A stretch of DNA of 64,000 nucleotides from contig NZ_CP054038.1 of NCBI RefSeq assembly GCF_013282805.1, positions 1,736,001 through 1,800,000 on the forward strand, in the 5' to 3' direction. The notes beneath the pieces were generated by a model. That model did no database searches, was not told the origin of the DNA, and saw only the letters and a list, made by a program, of their open reading frames with translations. The DNA is from Microbacterium hominis (GTDB lineage: Bacteria > Actinomycetota > Actinomycetes > Actinomycetales > Microbacteriaceae). The position numbers were made by a program, and so were the translations under genes. Shown here in pieces: positions 26,764-36,077 of the stretch (positions are counted from its first letter, which is position 1; every line of letters starts with the position of its first letter).

Positions 26764-27132
26764 ATGGCAGACAAAGACGCCCTGGGCAGAGCGGGCGAGG
26801 ATCGGGCGGCGCGGCACATGGAGGCGGCGGGCTACACGGTGCTCGCCCGCAACTGGCGGTGCCGAGAGGGCGAGATCGACCTGGTGGTCGCGAGTGCCTC
26901 GGAGCTCGTCGTGGTCGAGGTCAAGACCCGCCGCGGCGTCGGGTACGGGCATCCTCTCCTCGCCGTCGACACCCGCAAGCGGCGGCGGATGTGGCGGGTG
27001 GCGATGGCGTGGATCGCCGATCATCCGAGCCATGCCCAGGGGCGCCGGCTGCGGCTGGACGCCGTCGGCATCGTCGGACCCGATCCGCGATCCGGTGCGC
27101 TGGAGCACCTGTGCGACCTGGATCTGATGTGA
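26764..27132 (+). CDS. yraN: UPF0102 / YraN-family putative endonuclease
   Basis: A 122-residue restriction-endonuclease-like fold protein. The core GEIDLVVASASELVVVEVKTR contains the Asp...Glu-x-Lys metal-site pattern of this nuclease superfamily, and GRAGEDRAARHMEAAGY is the typical N-terminus. Activity has not been proved for most members; its constant place before comM and dprA suggests a link to handling of imported DNA. CAGCAT ends 6 nt before the ATG. The stop overlaps the comM GTG by 4 nt. Confidence 0.92.
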   Translation: MADKDALGRAGEDRAARHMEAAGYTVLARNWRCREGEIDLVVASASELVVVEVKTRRGVGYGHPLLAVDTRKRRRMWRVAMAWIADHPSHAQGRRLRLDAVGIVGPDPRSGALEHLCDLDLM

Positions 27133-28652
27133 CGGCGCGCACCTGGGCCGTCGCCTTGACGGGGGCGGTGGGCGAGCTGGTCGAGGTCGAGGCTGACCAG
27201 TCCAACCAGACGCCCGAGTTCAAGATCATCGGCCTCGCCGACAAGGCGCTGGCAGAGTCCGCGAGCCGCGTGCACAACGCCTGCGTCAACAGCGGCCTGG
27301 AGCTGCCGCGGCGCAGGCTCACCGTCAACCTGTCGCCCGCGAATCTCCCCAAGCATGGCTCGGGCTTCGATCTCGCGGTGGCGCTCGCGTCGCTCGCGAC
27401 CGGAATCGCCTTCGACGCGGCCTCGCTGGCCGCGACGGTGCATGTGGGCGAGCTCGGCCTCGACGGGAGGCTGCGGCCGGTGCCCGGCGTGCTGCCGGCC
27501 GCCGTCGCGGCTGCGCGCGCGGGATTCACCCGGATCGTCGTGCCGGCGGCCAACGCCGCCGAAGCGGCGCTCGTGCGCGGGCTGGAGGTCACTGGAGCGG
27601 TGTGCCTGGCCGAGGTGGCGCGCCTCCACGGTGTGGACATCGAGGTTCCGGCGCAGGAGCCGGTGACGCTGGAGGATGCGGCGGACGACGACGATCCCCG
27701 CTTCGAACTCAGCGATGTGATCGGCCAGCGAGAGGCTGTCGAGGCGCTCGTGGTGGCCGCCGCCGGCGGCCACCACATGTCGATGTGCGGACCTCCCGGC
27801 GCCGGCAAGACGATGCTCGCCCGACGGCTTCCGGGCATCCTGCCCGATCTCGATGAACATGCGGCGCTGGCCGTGGCCTCCATCCGGTCGCTGGCGGGCC
27901 GTCGCGTCTCGAGCCTCACACGTGTGCCGCCCTTCGAGGCGCCGCACCACAGCGCGAGTGTGGCGGCGCTCGTCGGCGGAGGATCGAGAGTGCTGCGACC
28001 GGGCGCGATCGCCCGCGCATCGGAGGGCGTGCTCTTCCTCGACGAAGCGGGGGAGTTCGCCGCGAGCGCCCTCGATGCGCTGCGTCAGCCGCTGGAGACG
28101 GGGACCATCACGATCCACCGGTCCGGCGCCGTCGCCGAGTTCCCCGCGCGATGCCAGCTGATCCTCGCGACCAACCCCTGCCCGTGCGGGGAGTACGGCC
28201 TGCGCGGCGGGCGGTGCGAGTGCGCGCCGGCGGCGATCCGCCGCTACCGCGGTCGCCTGTCGGGACCGCTGATGGATCGCATCGACATCGACCTCACGCT
28301 CTCGCGCGTCGTGCACGTCGACGCGGTCGGCGGCGCGGGGCCGCTCAGCACGGCGGCCGCCCGCGCACAGGTGGCGGCGGCGCGGGAACGGGCTGCGCGT
28401 CGGCTGTCATCGACTCCGTGGCGGCACAACGCCCAGGTGGCGGGGGCCTGGCTGCGCGAGGGCCCCCATGCGCCGCGGCCGATCGTGCGCCGCGCGCTGG
28501 ATGCCGCCCTGCAGCGCGGCGCCATCACCCTCCGAGGCTTCGATCGCGTGCTGCGGGTCGCGTGGACGATCGCCGACCTCGACGGTGCCCCCGCGCTCGA
28601 GCCCGCGCACATCGGGCGGGCGCTCTTCCTGAAGAAGGGACTGCTGGCATGA
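27129..28652 (+). CDS. comM: ComM/YifB-family magnesium-chelatase-like AAA+ ATPase
   Basis: ComM is a hexameric branch-migration helicase that helps integrate DNA taken up by natural transformation in other bacteria. The 507-residue protein has a ChlI-type N-terminal domain (1-165, with NLSPANLPKHGSGFDLAVAL), the AAA+ core with Walker A GPPGAGKT at 221-228 and Walker B GVLFLDEAGEF, and a C-terminal domain with the Cys-containing CPCGEYGLRGGRCECAP. The GTG at 27129 overlaps the yraN stop, and dprA overlaps its end, so yraN-comM-dprA is one unit. Confidence 0.94.
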   Translation: MTARTWAVALTGAVGELVEVEADQSNQTPEFKIIGLADKALAESASRVHNACVNSGLELPRRRLTVNLSPANLPKHGSGFDLAVALASLATGIAFDAASLAATVHVGELGLDGRLRPVPGVLPAAVAAARAGFTRIVVPAANAAEAALVRGLEVTGAVCLAEVARLHGVDIEVPAQEPVTLEDAADDDDPRFELSDVIGQREAVEALVVAAAGGHHMSMCGPPGAGKTMLARRLPGILPDLDEHAALAVASIRSLAGRRVSSLTRVPPFEAPHHSASVAALVGGGSRVLRPGAIARASEGVLFLDEAGEFAASALDALRQPLETGTITIHRSGAVAEFPARCQLILATNPCPCGEYGLRGGRCECAPAAIRRYRGRLSGPLMDRIDIDLTLSRVVHVDAVGGAGPLSTAAARAQVAAARERAARRLSSTPWRHNAQVAGAWLREGPHAPRPIVRRALDAALQRGAITLRGFDRVLRVAWTIADLDGAPALEPAHIGRALFLKKGLLA

Positions 28653-29869
28653 CCTCCCTCACCCTCACCGCCCAGGCGGCACGCCGTGCGCTCGAGGGCG
28701 TGATCCCACCCGGCTTGGACGACGAGGCGACGCTCGAGCGATTCGCGCGCGCCGTGTGGTCGTCGCTGGCCGAGCCCGGCGACGCGGTCGCCGGCGCGCT
28801 CGTCGCCGCTCTCGGGGCCGTCGGCGCGCTGCGGGGGCTCACCGGCGAGCACCTGCTCCCGGCGCCCTCGGGCATCGAGGGGCTCGACGCCGGACTCTCG
28901 CGCTGGATGCCGCGCCTCGCCGCTGAGCCGGTGGAGGCGTCGTTGGCGTCCGCGCGTCGATCCGGAGTGCGTCTGGTGACCCCGGGCGACGCCGAGTGGC
29001 CGGAGGGCCTGGACGATCTGGGCGTTCACGCTCCCCTCGCCCTCTGGGCGCGCGGGGATGCCCAGGTGCTGTGCCGCCGGCCATCGACCGTCGCGATCGT
29101 CGGTGCCCGCGCATCGACCGCGTACGGTGATCAGGTCGCGGTGGAGCTCGCGGGCGAGCTCGCCGCGGACGGAGTGCTGATCGTGTCCGGCGGTGCGTAC
29201 GGCATCGACGGCGCCGCACATCGCGCCGCACTCGGCAGCGGAGGCTCGACTGTCGCGTTCCTCGCGGGCGGAGTGGATCGTCCGTACCCCTCCGGGAACA
29301 CGCACCTGCTGGAGCGCGTCGCAGGGCACGGGGCGCTGGTGGCGGAGCTGCCGTGCGGTGCGGCGCCGACGAAGTGGCGCTTCCTCCAGCGCAATCGTCT
29401 CATCGCAGCGTTCGCCCAGGCCACGGTGGTGGTCGAAGCGGGTTGGCGCAGCGGGTCGCTGAACACCGCCGGCCATGCCGCGCAGCTCTCCCGGGGGCTC
29501 GGGGCGGTGCCCGGACCGATCACGAGCGCCACATCGGCGGGCACGCATCGGCTGCTGCGAGAGTACGGCGCCGCCTGCATCACCGGCGCCGCCGACGTGC
29601 GGGAGCTCCTCGGCGTGCGCGTGGGCGCACCGGAGGCCGCCGATCCCGGCGAGAGGACGGCGGATCCGGAGCGGGGCCGCACCGACGACGCGACGCGCGT
29701 GCGCGACGCGCTGAGCGTGCGCACCCCGCGCAGCGTCGAAGAGCTCGCTCGGAGAAGCGGCATGTCGTACGACGGAGTGAGCGCCGTGCTCGGACTGCTC
29801 GCGCTGGACGGTTCCGCCCGGAGGCGGCCCGAGGGGTGGATGCGCGCGCCGTCGTCACCGACCCGCTGA
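28649..29869 (+). CDS. dprA: DNA-processing protein DprA
   Basis: DprA loads RecA on single-stranded DNA during transformation. The 406-residue protein has a helical N-terminal region, a Rossmann-type core from about 145 (STVAIVGARASTAYGD, VSGGAYGIDGAAHRAAL, AFLAGGVDRPYPSGN, WRFLQRNRLIAAFA, VVVEAGWRSGSLNTAGHA) and a C-terminal winged-helix part (about 350-406, TPRSVEELARRSGMS). The core with its GxDxxAH-type segment is intact. The ATG overlaps the comM stop (ATGA). In Actinobacteria without known competence the role is unclear. Confidence 0.95.
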   Translation: MTSLTLTAQAARRALEGVIPPGLDDEATLERFARAVWSSLAEPGDAVAGALVAALGAVGALRGLTGEHLLPAPSGIEGLDAGLSRWMPRLAAEPVEASLASARRSGVRLVTPGDAEWPEGLDDLGVHAPLALWARGDAQVLCRRPSTVAIVGARASTAYGDQVAVELAGELAADGVLIVSGGAYGIDGAAHRAALGSGGSTVAFLAGGVDRPYPSGNTHLLERVAGHGALVAELPCGAAPTKWRFLQRNRLIAAFAQATVVVEAGWRSGSLNTAGHAAQLSRGLGAVPGPITSATSAGTHRLLREYGAACITGAADVRELLGVRVGAPEAADPGERTADPERGRTDDATRVRDALSVRTPRSVEELARRSGMSYDGVSAVLGLLALDGSARRRPEGWMRAPSSPTR

Positions 29870-29927
29870 GGGCGACGACTCGGAGGGTCGGAGCCCTCGA
29901 TCGCGCAGCGGCGGGCATGCTGGTGCC

Positions 29928-30830
29928 ATGCGCCTGTCCGCAGCGATCGAGCGATACGCGGGCGACCTCACCTCCGTGCGTCGCCTCGCGCCGGCGACGG
30001 TGCGCGCCTATCGGTCCGATCTGAGCGACCTGGTGAGGTCGGTCGGCGAGCGCGACGTCGAAGACGTGTCCTTGGACGACCTCCGCGACTGGCTCTGGGG
30101 GGCGGCCAAGCGCGGAGACGAGCGATCGACGTTGGCGCGGCGGTCGGCCTCGATCCGCGGGTTCTTCCGTTGGGCGCTCGAGGAGGAGATCATCGCGCAC
30201 GATCCGAGTCTTCGCCTGGTCGCGCCCAAGCGCGGACGCTCCCTGCCGACCGTCGCTCCCGCCGAGGCGCTGGCGCTCGCCCTCGAAGAGATGGCGGCGA
30301 CCGCCGCGGAGGGCGACCCGATCGCCCTGCGCGACCACGCCGCCATCGAACTGCTCTACGGCAGCGGCATCCGCGTCTCGGAGCTGTGCGGTCTGGACGT
30401 CGGCGACATCGATCACGAGCGGCGGACCCTGCGGGTCGTGGGAAAGGGGTCCAAGGAGCGCGTGGTGCCGTTCGGGGCGCCCGCAGCGCGTGCGCTGGAC
30501 GCCTACCTCGTGCGGGCGCGCCCGGTGCTGTGCGCCCGCAGCGAGCAGGAGGGCCGAGAGGCACTCCTGCTCGGGGCTCGTGGGCGACGGTGGGGCGTGC
30601 GCGCGGTCTACGAGCTGGCAGCGCGCACCCTCGCACCGATCGTCGGGGAGCGGGCGGGGCCTCACGCGCTGCGCCATTCCGCCGCCACGCACCTGCTCGA
30701 TGGCGGCGCCGACCTCCGCGCGGTGCAGGAGATCCTCGGGCACGCGAGCCTGGGCACCACGCAGATCTACACCCACGTCTCCAGCGAACGCCTCGCCGCG
30801 GCCTACCGCCTGGCCCATCCGCGGGCCTGA
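29928..30830 (+). CDS. xerC: Tyrosine recombinase XerC
   Basis: A 300-residue tyrosine recombinase with all catalytic residues: Arg149 (GSGIRVSEL), Lys173 (VVGKGSKER), His246 and Arg249 (HALRHSAATHLL), His272 (GHASLGTTQ) and Tyr281 (IYTHVSS). An N-terminal SAM-like core-binding domain covers 1-95. XerC acts with XerD at the dif site to resolve chromosome dimers. Its place between dprA and the M23 gene before rpsB is the usual actinobacterial housekeeping position, so it is not a phage integrase. No Shine-Dalgarno is seen. Confidence 0.94.
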   Translation: MRLSAAIERYAGDLTSVRRLAPATVRAYRSDLSDLVRSVGERDVEDVSLDDLRDWLWGAAKRGDERSTLARRSASIRGFFRWALEEEIIAHDPSLRLVAPKRGRSLPTVAPAEALALALEEMAATAAEGDPIALRDHAAIELLYGSGIRVSELCGLDVGDIDHERRTLRVVGKGSKERVVPFGAPAARALDAYLVRARPVLCARSEQEGREALLLGARGRRWGVRAVYELAARTLAPIVGERAGPHALRHSAATHLLDGGADLRAVQEILGHASLGTTQIYTHVSSERLAAAYRLAHPRA

Positions 30831-30885
30831 ACCCAGGGGCGTGTGGGCGTGAGCACCTCGGCGTGCGCGTGTTCGGACTGTCGGC

Positions 30886-31446
30886 TCAGCGCTCGGTCGG
30901 CTCGCAGCAGGGGAGGAGCACGGCCCGTGGAACGGCGCCCAGCAGGATCAGCGGGTTGATGTACTCGCCGTGCAGGCGCACCCCGATGTGGAGGGACCCC
31001 TCTTCGACGTGGCCGCCCGCGCTCACCACGCCGACCGGCGCGCCCGCGGCGACGAGCTCGCCGACCGCGAGGCCGGGGGTGATCGGCTCCAACGTCGTGA
31101 CCAGTCCGCCGCCGTGGTCGATGGTCACGAGCGAGCGGTCGGCGACCGGCCCGGCGAAGGCGATCACGCCTGCTGCGGGCGCGGTCACCCGCGTGGAACC
31201 CACGGGGCGCACATCCACGCCCCGGTGCCCGGCGCCGTAGCGGTCGGGTGGGGCGACGTAGGGCCGTTCCAGCCGGAACGCGTCGAGAGGCCACTGCCAC
31301 AGCGGAGAGACCGCCACCCGGCCTTCGCGCCCGACCGCGCCGGCGGCCGATGCGGACAGCGCGACGAGAAGGGCTGCGGCCAGGACGGCGCACATGGCGC
31401 CGCGGCGACGCGAGGTCGGGGGAACGGTGGATCGGTCGATCGCCAT
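30886..31446 (-). CDS. Secreted M23-family (LytM-like) protein with an incomplete metal site
   Basis: A 186-residue exported protein: signal peptide about 1-40 (basic start, [17 protein letters not shown] core, cleavage near AGA-VG), then one LytM domain (about 55-180). The first metal-binding box HRGVDVRP is present. The second, normally HxH, reads SLHIGVR, so one His is replaced by Ser. Lysostaphin-like M23 enzymes cut peptidoglycan cross-bridges; this one may be a non-catalytic peptidoglycan-binding or activator protein. Homologues sit before rpsB in other Actinobacteria. The ATG at 31446 lacks a clear ribosome site; an ATG at 31395 is a possible later start. Confidence 0.85.
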   Translation of the reverse strand: MAIDRSTVPPTSRRRGAMCAVLAAALLVALSASAAGAVGREGRVAVSPLWQWPLDAFRLERPYVAPPDRYGAGHRGVDVRPVGSTRVTAPAAGVIAFAGPVADRSLVTIDHGGGLVTTLEPITPGLAVGELVAAGAPVGVVSAGGHVEEGSLHIGVRLHGEYINPLILLGAVPRAVLLPCCEPTER

Positions 31447-31781
31447 CGATCCATCGTGGGGGGCGCGGGGCCCGTGGCGCCCGCACACGGGCGGGATGGG
31501 GACAGCCTCCCGCCCGTGTGCGACTGGGGAGGAGCAGGCGTCGACTGCTACACTGTTACGGCACCTCGCTGGTCGAGGTGACTCCGCGTGCCCAGAGCGC
31601 CCCCGGTTCATCCGGCCCCGCAAGGGGGAGAGGCGCGGCATCCACTCCCAACGGTCCCCCGGACGGCAGCAGCCGGCCGCGGGCGGGTGTGAGCCGGGCA
31701 CCAGGCACGCCGGCCACCGGCCGGCGCGAGAACAACCGCAAACACCGTGCGCACGTGTGCGCCCAGAACAGGAGAACGGCC
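31447..31781 (+). promoter_or_regulatory. 335-bp intergenic region with the rpsB promoter and long leader
   Basis: It holds no gene. A TACACT at 31549-31554 may be the -10 box. Downstream are two hairpins: CACCTCG (31562-31568) with CGAGGTG (31574-31580), and CGCCGGCC (31706-31713) with GGCCGGCG (31717-31724). The leader would be about 220 nt. Its length and structure are compatible with S2-dependent autoregulation, which is known for other bacterial rpsB leaders; for this sequence it is inference. Confidence 0.4.
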
Positions 31782-32681
31782 ATGGCCGTCGTCACCATTC
31801 GCCAGCTGCTCGACAGCGGCGTCCACTTCGGACACCAGACCCGCCGCTGGAACCCGAAAGTCAAGCGCTTCATCCTCACCGAGCGCAGCGGCATCCACAT
31901 CATCGACCTGCAGCAGTCGCTGTCGTACATCGACAAGGCCTACGAGTTCGTGAAGGAGACTGTCGCCCACGGCGGCACCATCCTCTTCGTCGGCACCAAG
32001 AAGCAGGCCCAGGAGATCATCGCCGAGCAGGCCACGCGCGTCGGCCAGCCCTATGTGAACCAGCGCTGGCTCGGTGGCCTCCTCACCAACTTCCAGACGG
32101 TGTCCAAGCGCCTCGCCCGTATGAAGGAGCTCGAGGAGCTCGACTTCGAGAACCCGGCCTCGACCGGTCTCACCAAGAAGGAGCTCCTCCTCAAGAAGCG
32201 CGAGCTCGACAAGCTCCACAAGTCGCTCGGCGGCATCCGCAACCTGCAGAAGACCCCGTCGGCCATCTGGGTCGTCGACGCCAAGCGCGAGCACCTCGCC
32301 GTCAACGAGGCGTCCAAGCTCGGCATCCCCGTCATCGGCATCCTCGACACCAACGCGGACCCGGACGAGTTCCAGTACCCGATCCCCGGCAACGACGACG
32401 CGATCCGCTCGGTGAGCCTGCTCACGCGCATCATCGCCGACGCCGCCGCTGAGGGCCTCATCCAGCGCCACCAGCCCGCCGACGAGGCCGAGGCCGCAGA
32501 GCCGCTGGCCGAGTGGGAGCGCGAGCTGCTCGAGCAGGGCACCGCCGAGGCGCCCGCCGCCGATGAGGCGCCCGCCGCCGACGCTGAGGTCGCCGCCGAG
32601 GCAGAGGTCGCCGAAGAGGCGCCCGCCGAGGCCGAGGTCGCCGTCGAGGCCGAGGCTGCTCCCGCAGCCGACGCCGAGTAA
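31782..32681 (+). CDS. rpsB: 30S ribosomal protein S2
   Basis: S2 binds late to the 30S subunit and is needed for S1 recruitment in many bacteria. The 299-residue protein shows [22 protein letters not shown] at the start and family segments [24 protein letters not shown] and [20 protein letters not shown]. From about residue 250 it carries an Ala/Glu-rich repeat tail ([20 protein letters not shown] pattern), longer than in most phyla. CAGGAGA lies just before the ATG. tsf follows after 94 bp that contain a strong hairpin. Confidence 0.97.
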   Translation: MAVVTIRQLLDSGVHFGHQTRRWNPKVKRFILTERSGIHIIDLQQSLSYIDKAYEFVKETVAHGGTILFVGTKKQAQEIIAEQATRVGQPYVNQRWLGGLLTNFQTVSKRLARMKELEELDFENPASTGLTKKELLLKKRELDKLHKSLGGIRNLQKTPSAIWVVDAKREHLAVNEASKLGIPVIGILDTNADPDEFQYPIPGNDDAIRSVSLLTRIIADAAAEGLIQRHQPADEAEAAEPLAEWERELLEQGTAEAPAADEAPAADAEVAAEAEVAEEAPAEAEVAVEAEAAPAADAE

Positions 32682-32701
32682 TCCGACCGGTCGAAGACTC
32701 C

Positions 32702-32738
32702 GTCCGCGAGGGATCGCCACCCGCGATCCCTTGCGGAC
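32702..32738 (+). terminator. rpsB-tsf intergenic hairpin (possible attenuator)
   Basis: A 16-bp stem (arms 32702-32717 and 32723-32738, one G-T pair, 5-nt loop) starts 20 bp after the rpsB stop and ends 37 bp before tsf. No T tract follows. It could reduce read-through or protect the rpsB mRNA end, setting the S2:EF-Ts ratio. Confidence 0.6.
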
Positions 32739-32775
32739 ACCCCTGAGAACTCATCACGACAAGGAGCCGCCACCC

Positions 32776-33603
32776 ATGGCAAACTTCACGATCGCCGACA
32801 TCAAGGCGCTGCGCGAGCAGCTCGGCACGGGAATGGTCGACACCAAGAAGGCGCTCGAGGAGGCCGACGGCGACCTCGAGAAGGCTGTTGAGATCCTGCG
32901 CCTGAAGGGCGCGAAGGGCAACGCCAAGCGCGCCGACCGCTCCACCAGCGAAGGACTCGTCGCGGCCAAGGAGGTCGACGGCAAGGTCACGATCCTCGAG
33001 CTCAACACCGAGACCGACTTCGTGGCGAAGAACGACCGCTTCATCGCGCTCGCCGACAAGGTCCTCGACGCCGCCGCGGCCGCCGCCGCGAACTCGGCCG
33101 AAGAGGCGCTCGCCGCCCCCGCCGGCGCGCAGACCGTCGCCGAGCTCATCTCGGACGAGGCCGCGATCATCGGCGAGAAGGTCGAGCTGCGTCGCGTGAG
33201 CACGCTGTCGGGCGACGCGTTCGAGATCTACCTGCACAAGACGAGCAAGGACCTCCCGCCGCAGGTCGGCGTGGTCCTCGCCTACTCGGGCGACGACGCC
33301 GAGACGGCGCGCAGCATCGCGCAGCACATCTCGTTCGCCAACCCGTCGTACCTCACGCGCGACGAGGTCCCCGAGGCCGAGGTCGAGAAGGAGCGCGAGA
33401 TCGTCACGGAGATCTCCCGCAACGAGGGCAAGCCCGAGGCCGCCCTGCCGAAGATCGTCGAGGGCCGTGTCAACGCGTTCTTCAAGCAGGTCTCCCTGCT
33501 CGACCAGGACTACGCCAAGGACAACAAGGTGTCGGTGGCCAAGGTCGCCGCGGACGCCGGTCTGACCCTCACGGGCTTCGCCCGCTTCAAGGTCGGCGCG
33601 TAA
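32776..33603 (+). CDS. tsf: Elongation factor Ts
   Basis: EF-Ts exchanges GDP for GTP on EF-Tu. The 275-residue protein has the N-terminal UBA-like domain with [27 protein letters not shown] and the catalytic [14 protein letters not shown] segment near residue 78. The dimerisation and C-terminal regions follow, ending [12 protein letters not shown]. An AAGGAG is 10 nt before the ATG. It follows rpsB, the order found in almost all bacteria, and ends in a clear terminator. Confidence 0.97.
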   Translation: MANFTIADIKALREQLGTGMVDTKKALEEADGDLEKAVEILRLKGAKGNAKRADRSTSEGLVAAKEVDGKVTILELNTETDFVAKNDRFIALADKVLDAAAAAAANSAEEALAAPAGAQTVAELISDEAAIIGEKVELRRVSTLSGDAFEIYLHKTSKDLPPQVGVVLAYSGDDAETARSIAQHISFANPSYLTRDEVPEAEVEKEREIVTEISRNEGKPEAALPKIVEGRVNAFFKQVSLLDQDYAKDNKVSVAKVAADAGLTLTGFARFKVGA

Positions 33604-33614
33604 CACTCCGAGAG

Positions 33615-33644
33615 AGCCCGCATCGGAATCCGGTGCGGGCTTTT
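33615..33644 (+). terminator. Rho-independent terminator of rpsB-tsf
   Basis: AGCCCGCATCGG (33615-33626) pairs with CCGGTGCGGGCT (33630-33641) with one G-T pair and a 3-nt loop, followed directly by T residues (TTTTC from 33641). Confidence 0.9.
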
Positions 33645-33686
33645 CTCATGCCCTTCGGTAGTTTGTCGTCAACGAGAGGATTCCCC

Positions 33687-34406
33687 GTGATCACTGAAGC
33701 CACCGGACGCCGTCGCGTCCTTCTCAAGCTGTCCGGCGAGGCGTTCGGCGGGGGACAGCTGGGGGTCAATCCCGACGTCGTCGGCCAGATCGCCCGGGAG
33801 ATCGCAGCAGCCGTCGACCGGGTCGAGATCGCCATCGTGGTCGGCGGCGGAAACTTCTTCCGCGGCGCCGAGCTCAGCCAGCGCGGCATGGACCGTGGCC
33901 GGGCCGACTACATGGGGATGCTCGGCACGGTGATGAACGCGCTCGCGCTGCAGGACTTCCTGGAGCAGGCCGGCGCCGCGACGCGCGTGCAGTCCGCCAT
34001 CTCCATGACCCAGGTCGCCGAGCCGTATATCCCCCGGCGCGCCGAGCGCCACATGGAGAAGGGCCGCGTCGTGATCTTCGGCGCCGGCGCCGGGCTGCCG
34101 TACTTCTCGACCGACACGGTCGCCGCCCAGCGCGCCCTGGAGATCGATGCGCAGGAGGTCCTCGTGGCCAAGAACGGCGTCGACGGCGTGTACACCGCCG
34201 ATCCCAAGAAGGATCCGGCTGCGACGAAGATCGATCGGATCACCTACCTCGACGCGCTCCAGCGGGGACTCAAGGTGGTCGACTCGACCGCCTTCAGCCT
34301 GTGCATGGACAACAGCATGGACATGCGGGTGTTCGGCATGGAGCCGGCCGGCAACGTCACCCGGGCCCTCCTGGGCGAGTCGATCGGCACGCTTGTCACG
34401 GCGTGA
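33687..34406 (+). CDS. pyrH: Uridylate kinase
   Basis: PyrH phosphorylates UMP to UDP and is a hexameric member of the amino-acid kinase family. The 239-residue protein has [61 protein letters not shown] and [17 protein letters not shown]. The GTG at 33687 is chosen: GAGAGGA lies 6-8 nt upstream and the longer frame would start within the tsf terminator. frr follows after 51 bp with its own promoter. Confidence 0.96.
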   Translation: MITEATGRRRVLLKLSGEAFGGGQLGVNPDVVGQIAREIAAAVDRVEIAIVVGGGNFFRGAELSQRGMDRGRADYMGMLGTVMNALALQDFLEQAGAATRVQSAISMTQVAEPYIPRRAERHMEKGRVVIFGAGAGLPYFSTDTVAAQRALEIDAQEVLVAKNGVDGVYTADPKKDPAATKIDRITYLDALQRGLKVVDSTAFSLCMDNSMDMRVFGMEPAGNVTRALLGESIGTLVTA

Positions 34407-34421
34407 CACCTCCGGCCCGAC

Positions 34422-34427
34422 TAGACT
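34422..34427 (+). promoter_or_regulatory. -10 box of frr
   Basis: TAGACT 30 bp before the GTG. Here a leader with a good ribosome site (AAGGAGA at 34447-34453) follows, unlike the leaderless genes. Confidence 0.5.
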
Positions 34428-34457
34428 GAGCAGGCCCCATTACGCGAAGGAGACACT

Positions 34458-35012
34458 GTGATCGCGGACGTCTTGGCCGATGCCGGAGCGCGCATGGACC
34501 GCGCCGTCGAGGCTGCGAAGGAGGACTTCGCGACCGTGCGCACCGGTCGGGCGAACCCTCAGCTGTTCCAGAAGGTGCTCGTCGACTACTACGGCAGCCC
34601 CACCCCGCTGGCGCAGCTGGCCTCGATCAACAACCCCGAGGCCCGCACCCTGATCGTCACGCCCTACGACAAGTCAGCGCTGAAGGCGATCGAGCAGGCC
34701 ATCCGCGACATCCCGAACCTCGGTGCCAATCCCACCAACGACGGCAACCTCGTCCGCGTGACGATGCCCGAGCTGACCGAGGAGCGCCGCAAGGAGTATG
34801 TCAAGATCGTGCGCACCAAGGGTGAAGACGCGAAGGTGCACGTGCGCGGTCTGCGCCGCAAGGCCAAGGACGACCTCGACTCCCTCAAGAGCGAGATCGG
34901 CGAGGATGAGATCGCCCGCGGCGAGAAGGAACTCGACGCCCTCACGCGGTCGCACGTCGACGCGATCGACGACGCGCTCAAGCGCAAAGAGGCAGAGCTG
35001 CTCGAGGTCTGA
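34458..35012 (+). CDS. frr: Ribosome-recycling factor
   Basis: RRF splits the post-termination ribosome together with EF-G. The 184-residue protein has the three-helix-bundle segments typical of the family ([74 protein letters not shown] in parts) and ends [10 protein letters not shown]. The GTG at 34458 has AAGGAGA in front. cdsA starts 6 bp after the stop. Confidence 0.97.
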   Translation: MIADVLADAGARMDRAVEAAKEDFATVRTGRANPQLFQKVLVDYYGSPTPLAQLASINNPEARTLIVTPYDKSALKAIEQAIRDIPNLGANPTNDGNLVRVTMPELTEERRKEYVKIVRTKGEDAKVHVRGLRRKAKDDLDSLKSEIGEDEIARGEKELDALTRSHVDAIDDALKRKEAELLEV

Positions 35013-35018
35013 GACGGG

Positions 35019-36077
35019 ATGTCCGACGGATCCGGGGGGCAGTTCGACGACGAGGCCGCCGCGCAGCAGCGGCGGGCGCGTCGCGAAGGCGTCGACCTCG
35101 ACGCGACCGATACCGGTGACCCGGGCGCCGCGTTCAAAGCACACGTGCGCGAGGCGCGCAGCGAGTTCGAGAGCCATGTCGCGCACGCGCGCGCGGAGTT
35201 CGAAGAGGCCAACGAGCGCATCAAGCAGCGCACAGGTCGCGACCTGATCGTCGCGAGCGCGATCGGCATCGGAATCGGCGCCGTGCTTCTGGCGTCGCTG
35301 CTGGTCGTCAAATGGGTGTTCATCGCCTTCGCTCTGGCGGCAGCCCTGCTCGGAGTGTTCGAGTTCGGCCGCGCGCTGATCGCCTCCGGCCGTCGGGTCG
35401 ACCTCGTCGCGCAGATCGGCGCGGCGATCGCGCTGATCTTCTGCGCCGCGCTGCTGGACCCGTGGATGCTGTGGGTCACGCTGTTCGTCGCGATCGCCGT
35501 GGTGATCGTCTGGCGACTCGTCGGGCAGATGGTCGCCCGCGACGGCCGGGCCCACGGCGACGTGCTGTCGGATGTGCTCGCCGGCGGCCTCATCCAGCTC
35601 TACGTCGCGTTCCTCGCGGCGCTGTGCGTGGTGCTCCTGCGCCAGGAGCATGGCGAGTGGTGGGTACTGTCGTTCATCATCATCGCGGTCGCGGCCGACA
35701 CCGGCGCCTATGCGGCGGGCCTCACGTTCGGACGCGGCGGCAAGCACCCCATGGCGCCGCGCATCAGCCCCAAGAAGACCTGGGAGGGCTTCGCGGGGGC
35801 CGCGGTCGTCGCTCTGCTGGCGGGCGTGCTGACCGGCATCTTCCTGCTGGGCATCCCGTGGTGGGCGGGCGTCGTGTTCGGCGCCGTCATCCTGGGAACG
35901 GCCACTGCCGGGGATCTGGGAGAATCGATGATCAAGCGCGACTTGGGCATCAAGGACATGAGCTCGTGGCTGCCCGGCCACGGCGGAGTGCTGGATCGGC
36001 TCGATTCGATCCTGCCGTCTGCGATGGCCGCGCTCGCGCTCTTCTACGTTCTCTCCCCCCTGGCAGTGAGTACATGA
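35019..36077 (+). CDS. cdsA: Phosphatidate cytidylyltransferase CdsA
   Basis: CdsA makes CDP-diacylglycerol from phosphatidate and CTP, the entry to phospholipid synthesis. The 352-residue membrane protein has the CDS signature in its last 50 residues, KRDLGIKDMSSWLPGHGG with VLDRLDS (about 306-330), preceded by several hydrophobic segments from residue 78 on. The first 75 residues are an extra hydrophilic region with a likely coiled coil (about 40-72, HVREARSEFESHVAHARAEF), absent from E. coli CdsA. GACGGG precedes the ATG. The stop overlaps the next gene. Confidence 0.95.
   Translation: MSDGSGGQFDDEAAAQQRRARREGVDLDATDTGDPGAAFKAHVREARSEFESHVAHARAEFEEANERIKQRTGRDLIVASAIGIGIGAVLLASLLVVKWVFIAFALAAALLGVFEFGRALIASGRRVDLVAQIGAAIALIFCAALLDPWMLWVTLFVAIAVVIVWRLVGQMVARDGRAHGDVLSDVLAGGLIQLYVAFLAALCVVLLRQEHGEWWVLSFIIIAVAADTGAYAAGLTFGRGGKHPMAPRISPKKTWEGFAGAAVVALLAGVLTGIFLLGIPWWAGVVFGAVILGTATAGDLGESMIKRDLGIKDMSSWLPGHGGVLDRLDSILPSAMAALALFYVLSPLAVST

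Noticed and set aside
29928..30830. XerC as an integrase of a mobile element
   Set aside because: It sits in the conserved dprA-xerC-M23-rpsB order, and no attachment sites, phage genes or tRNA duplication are nearby.
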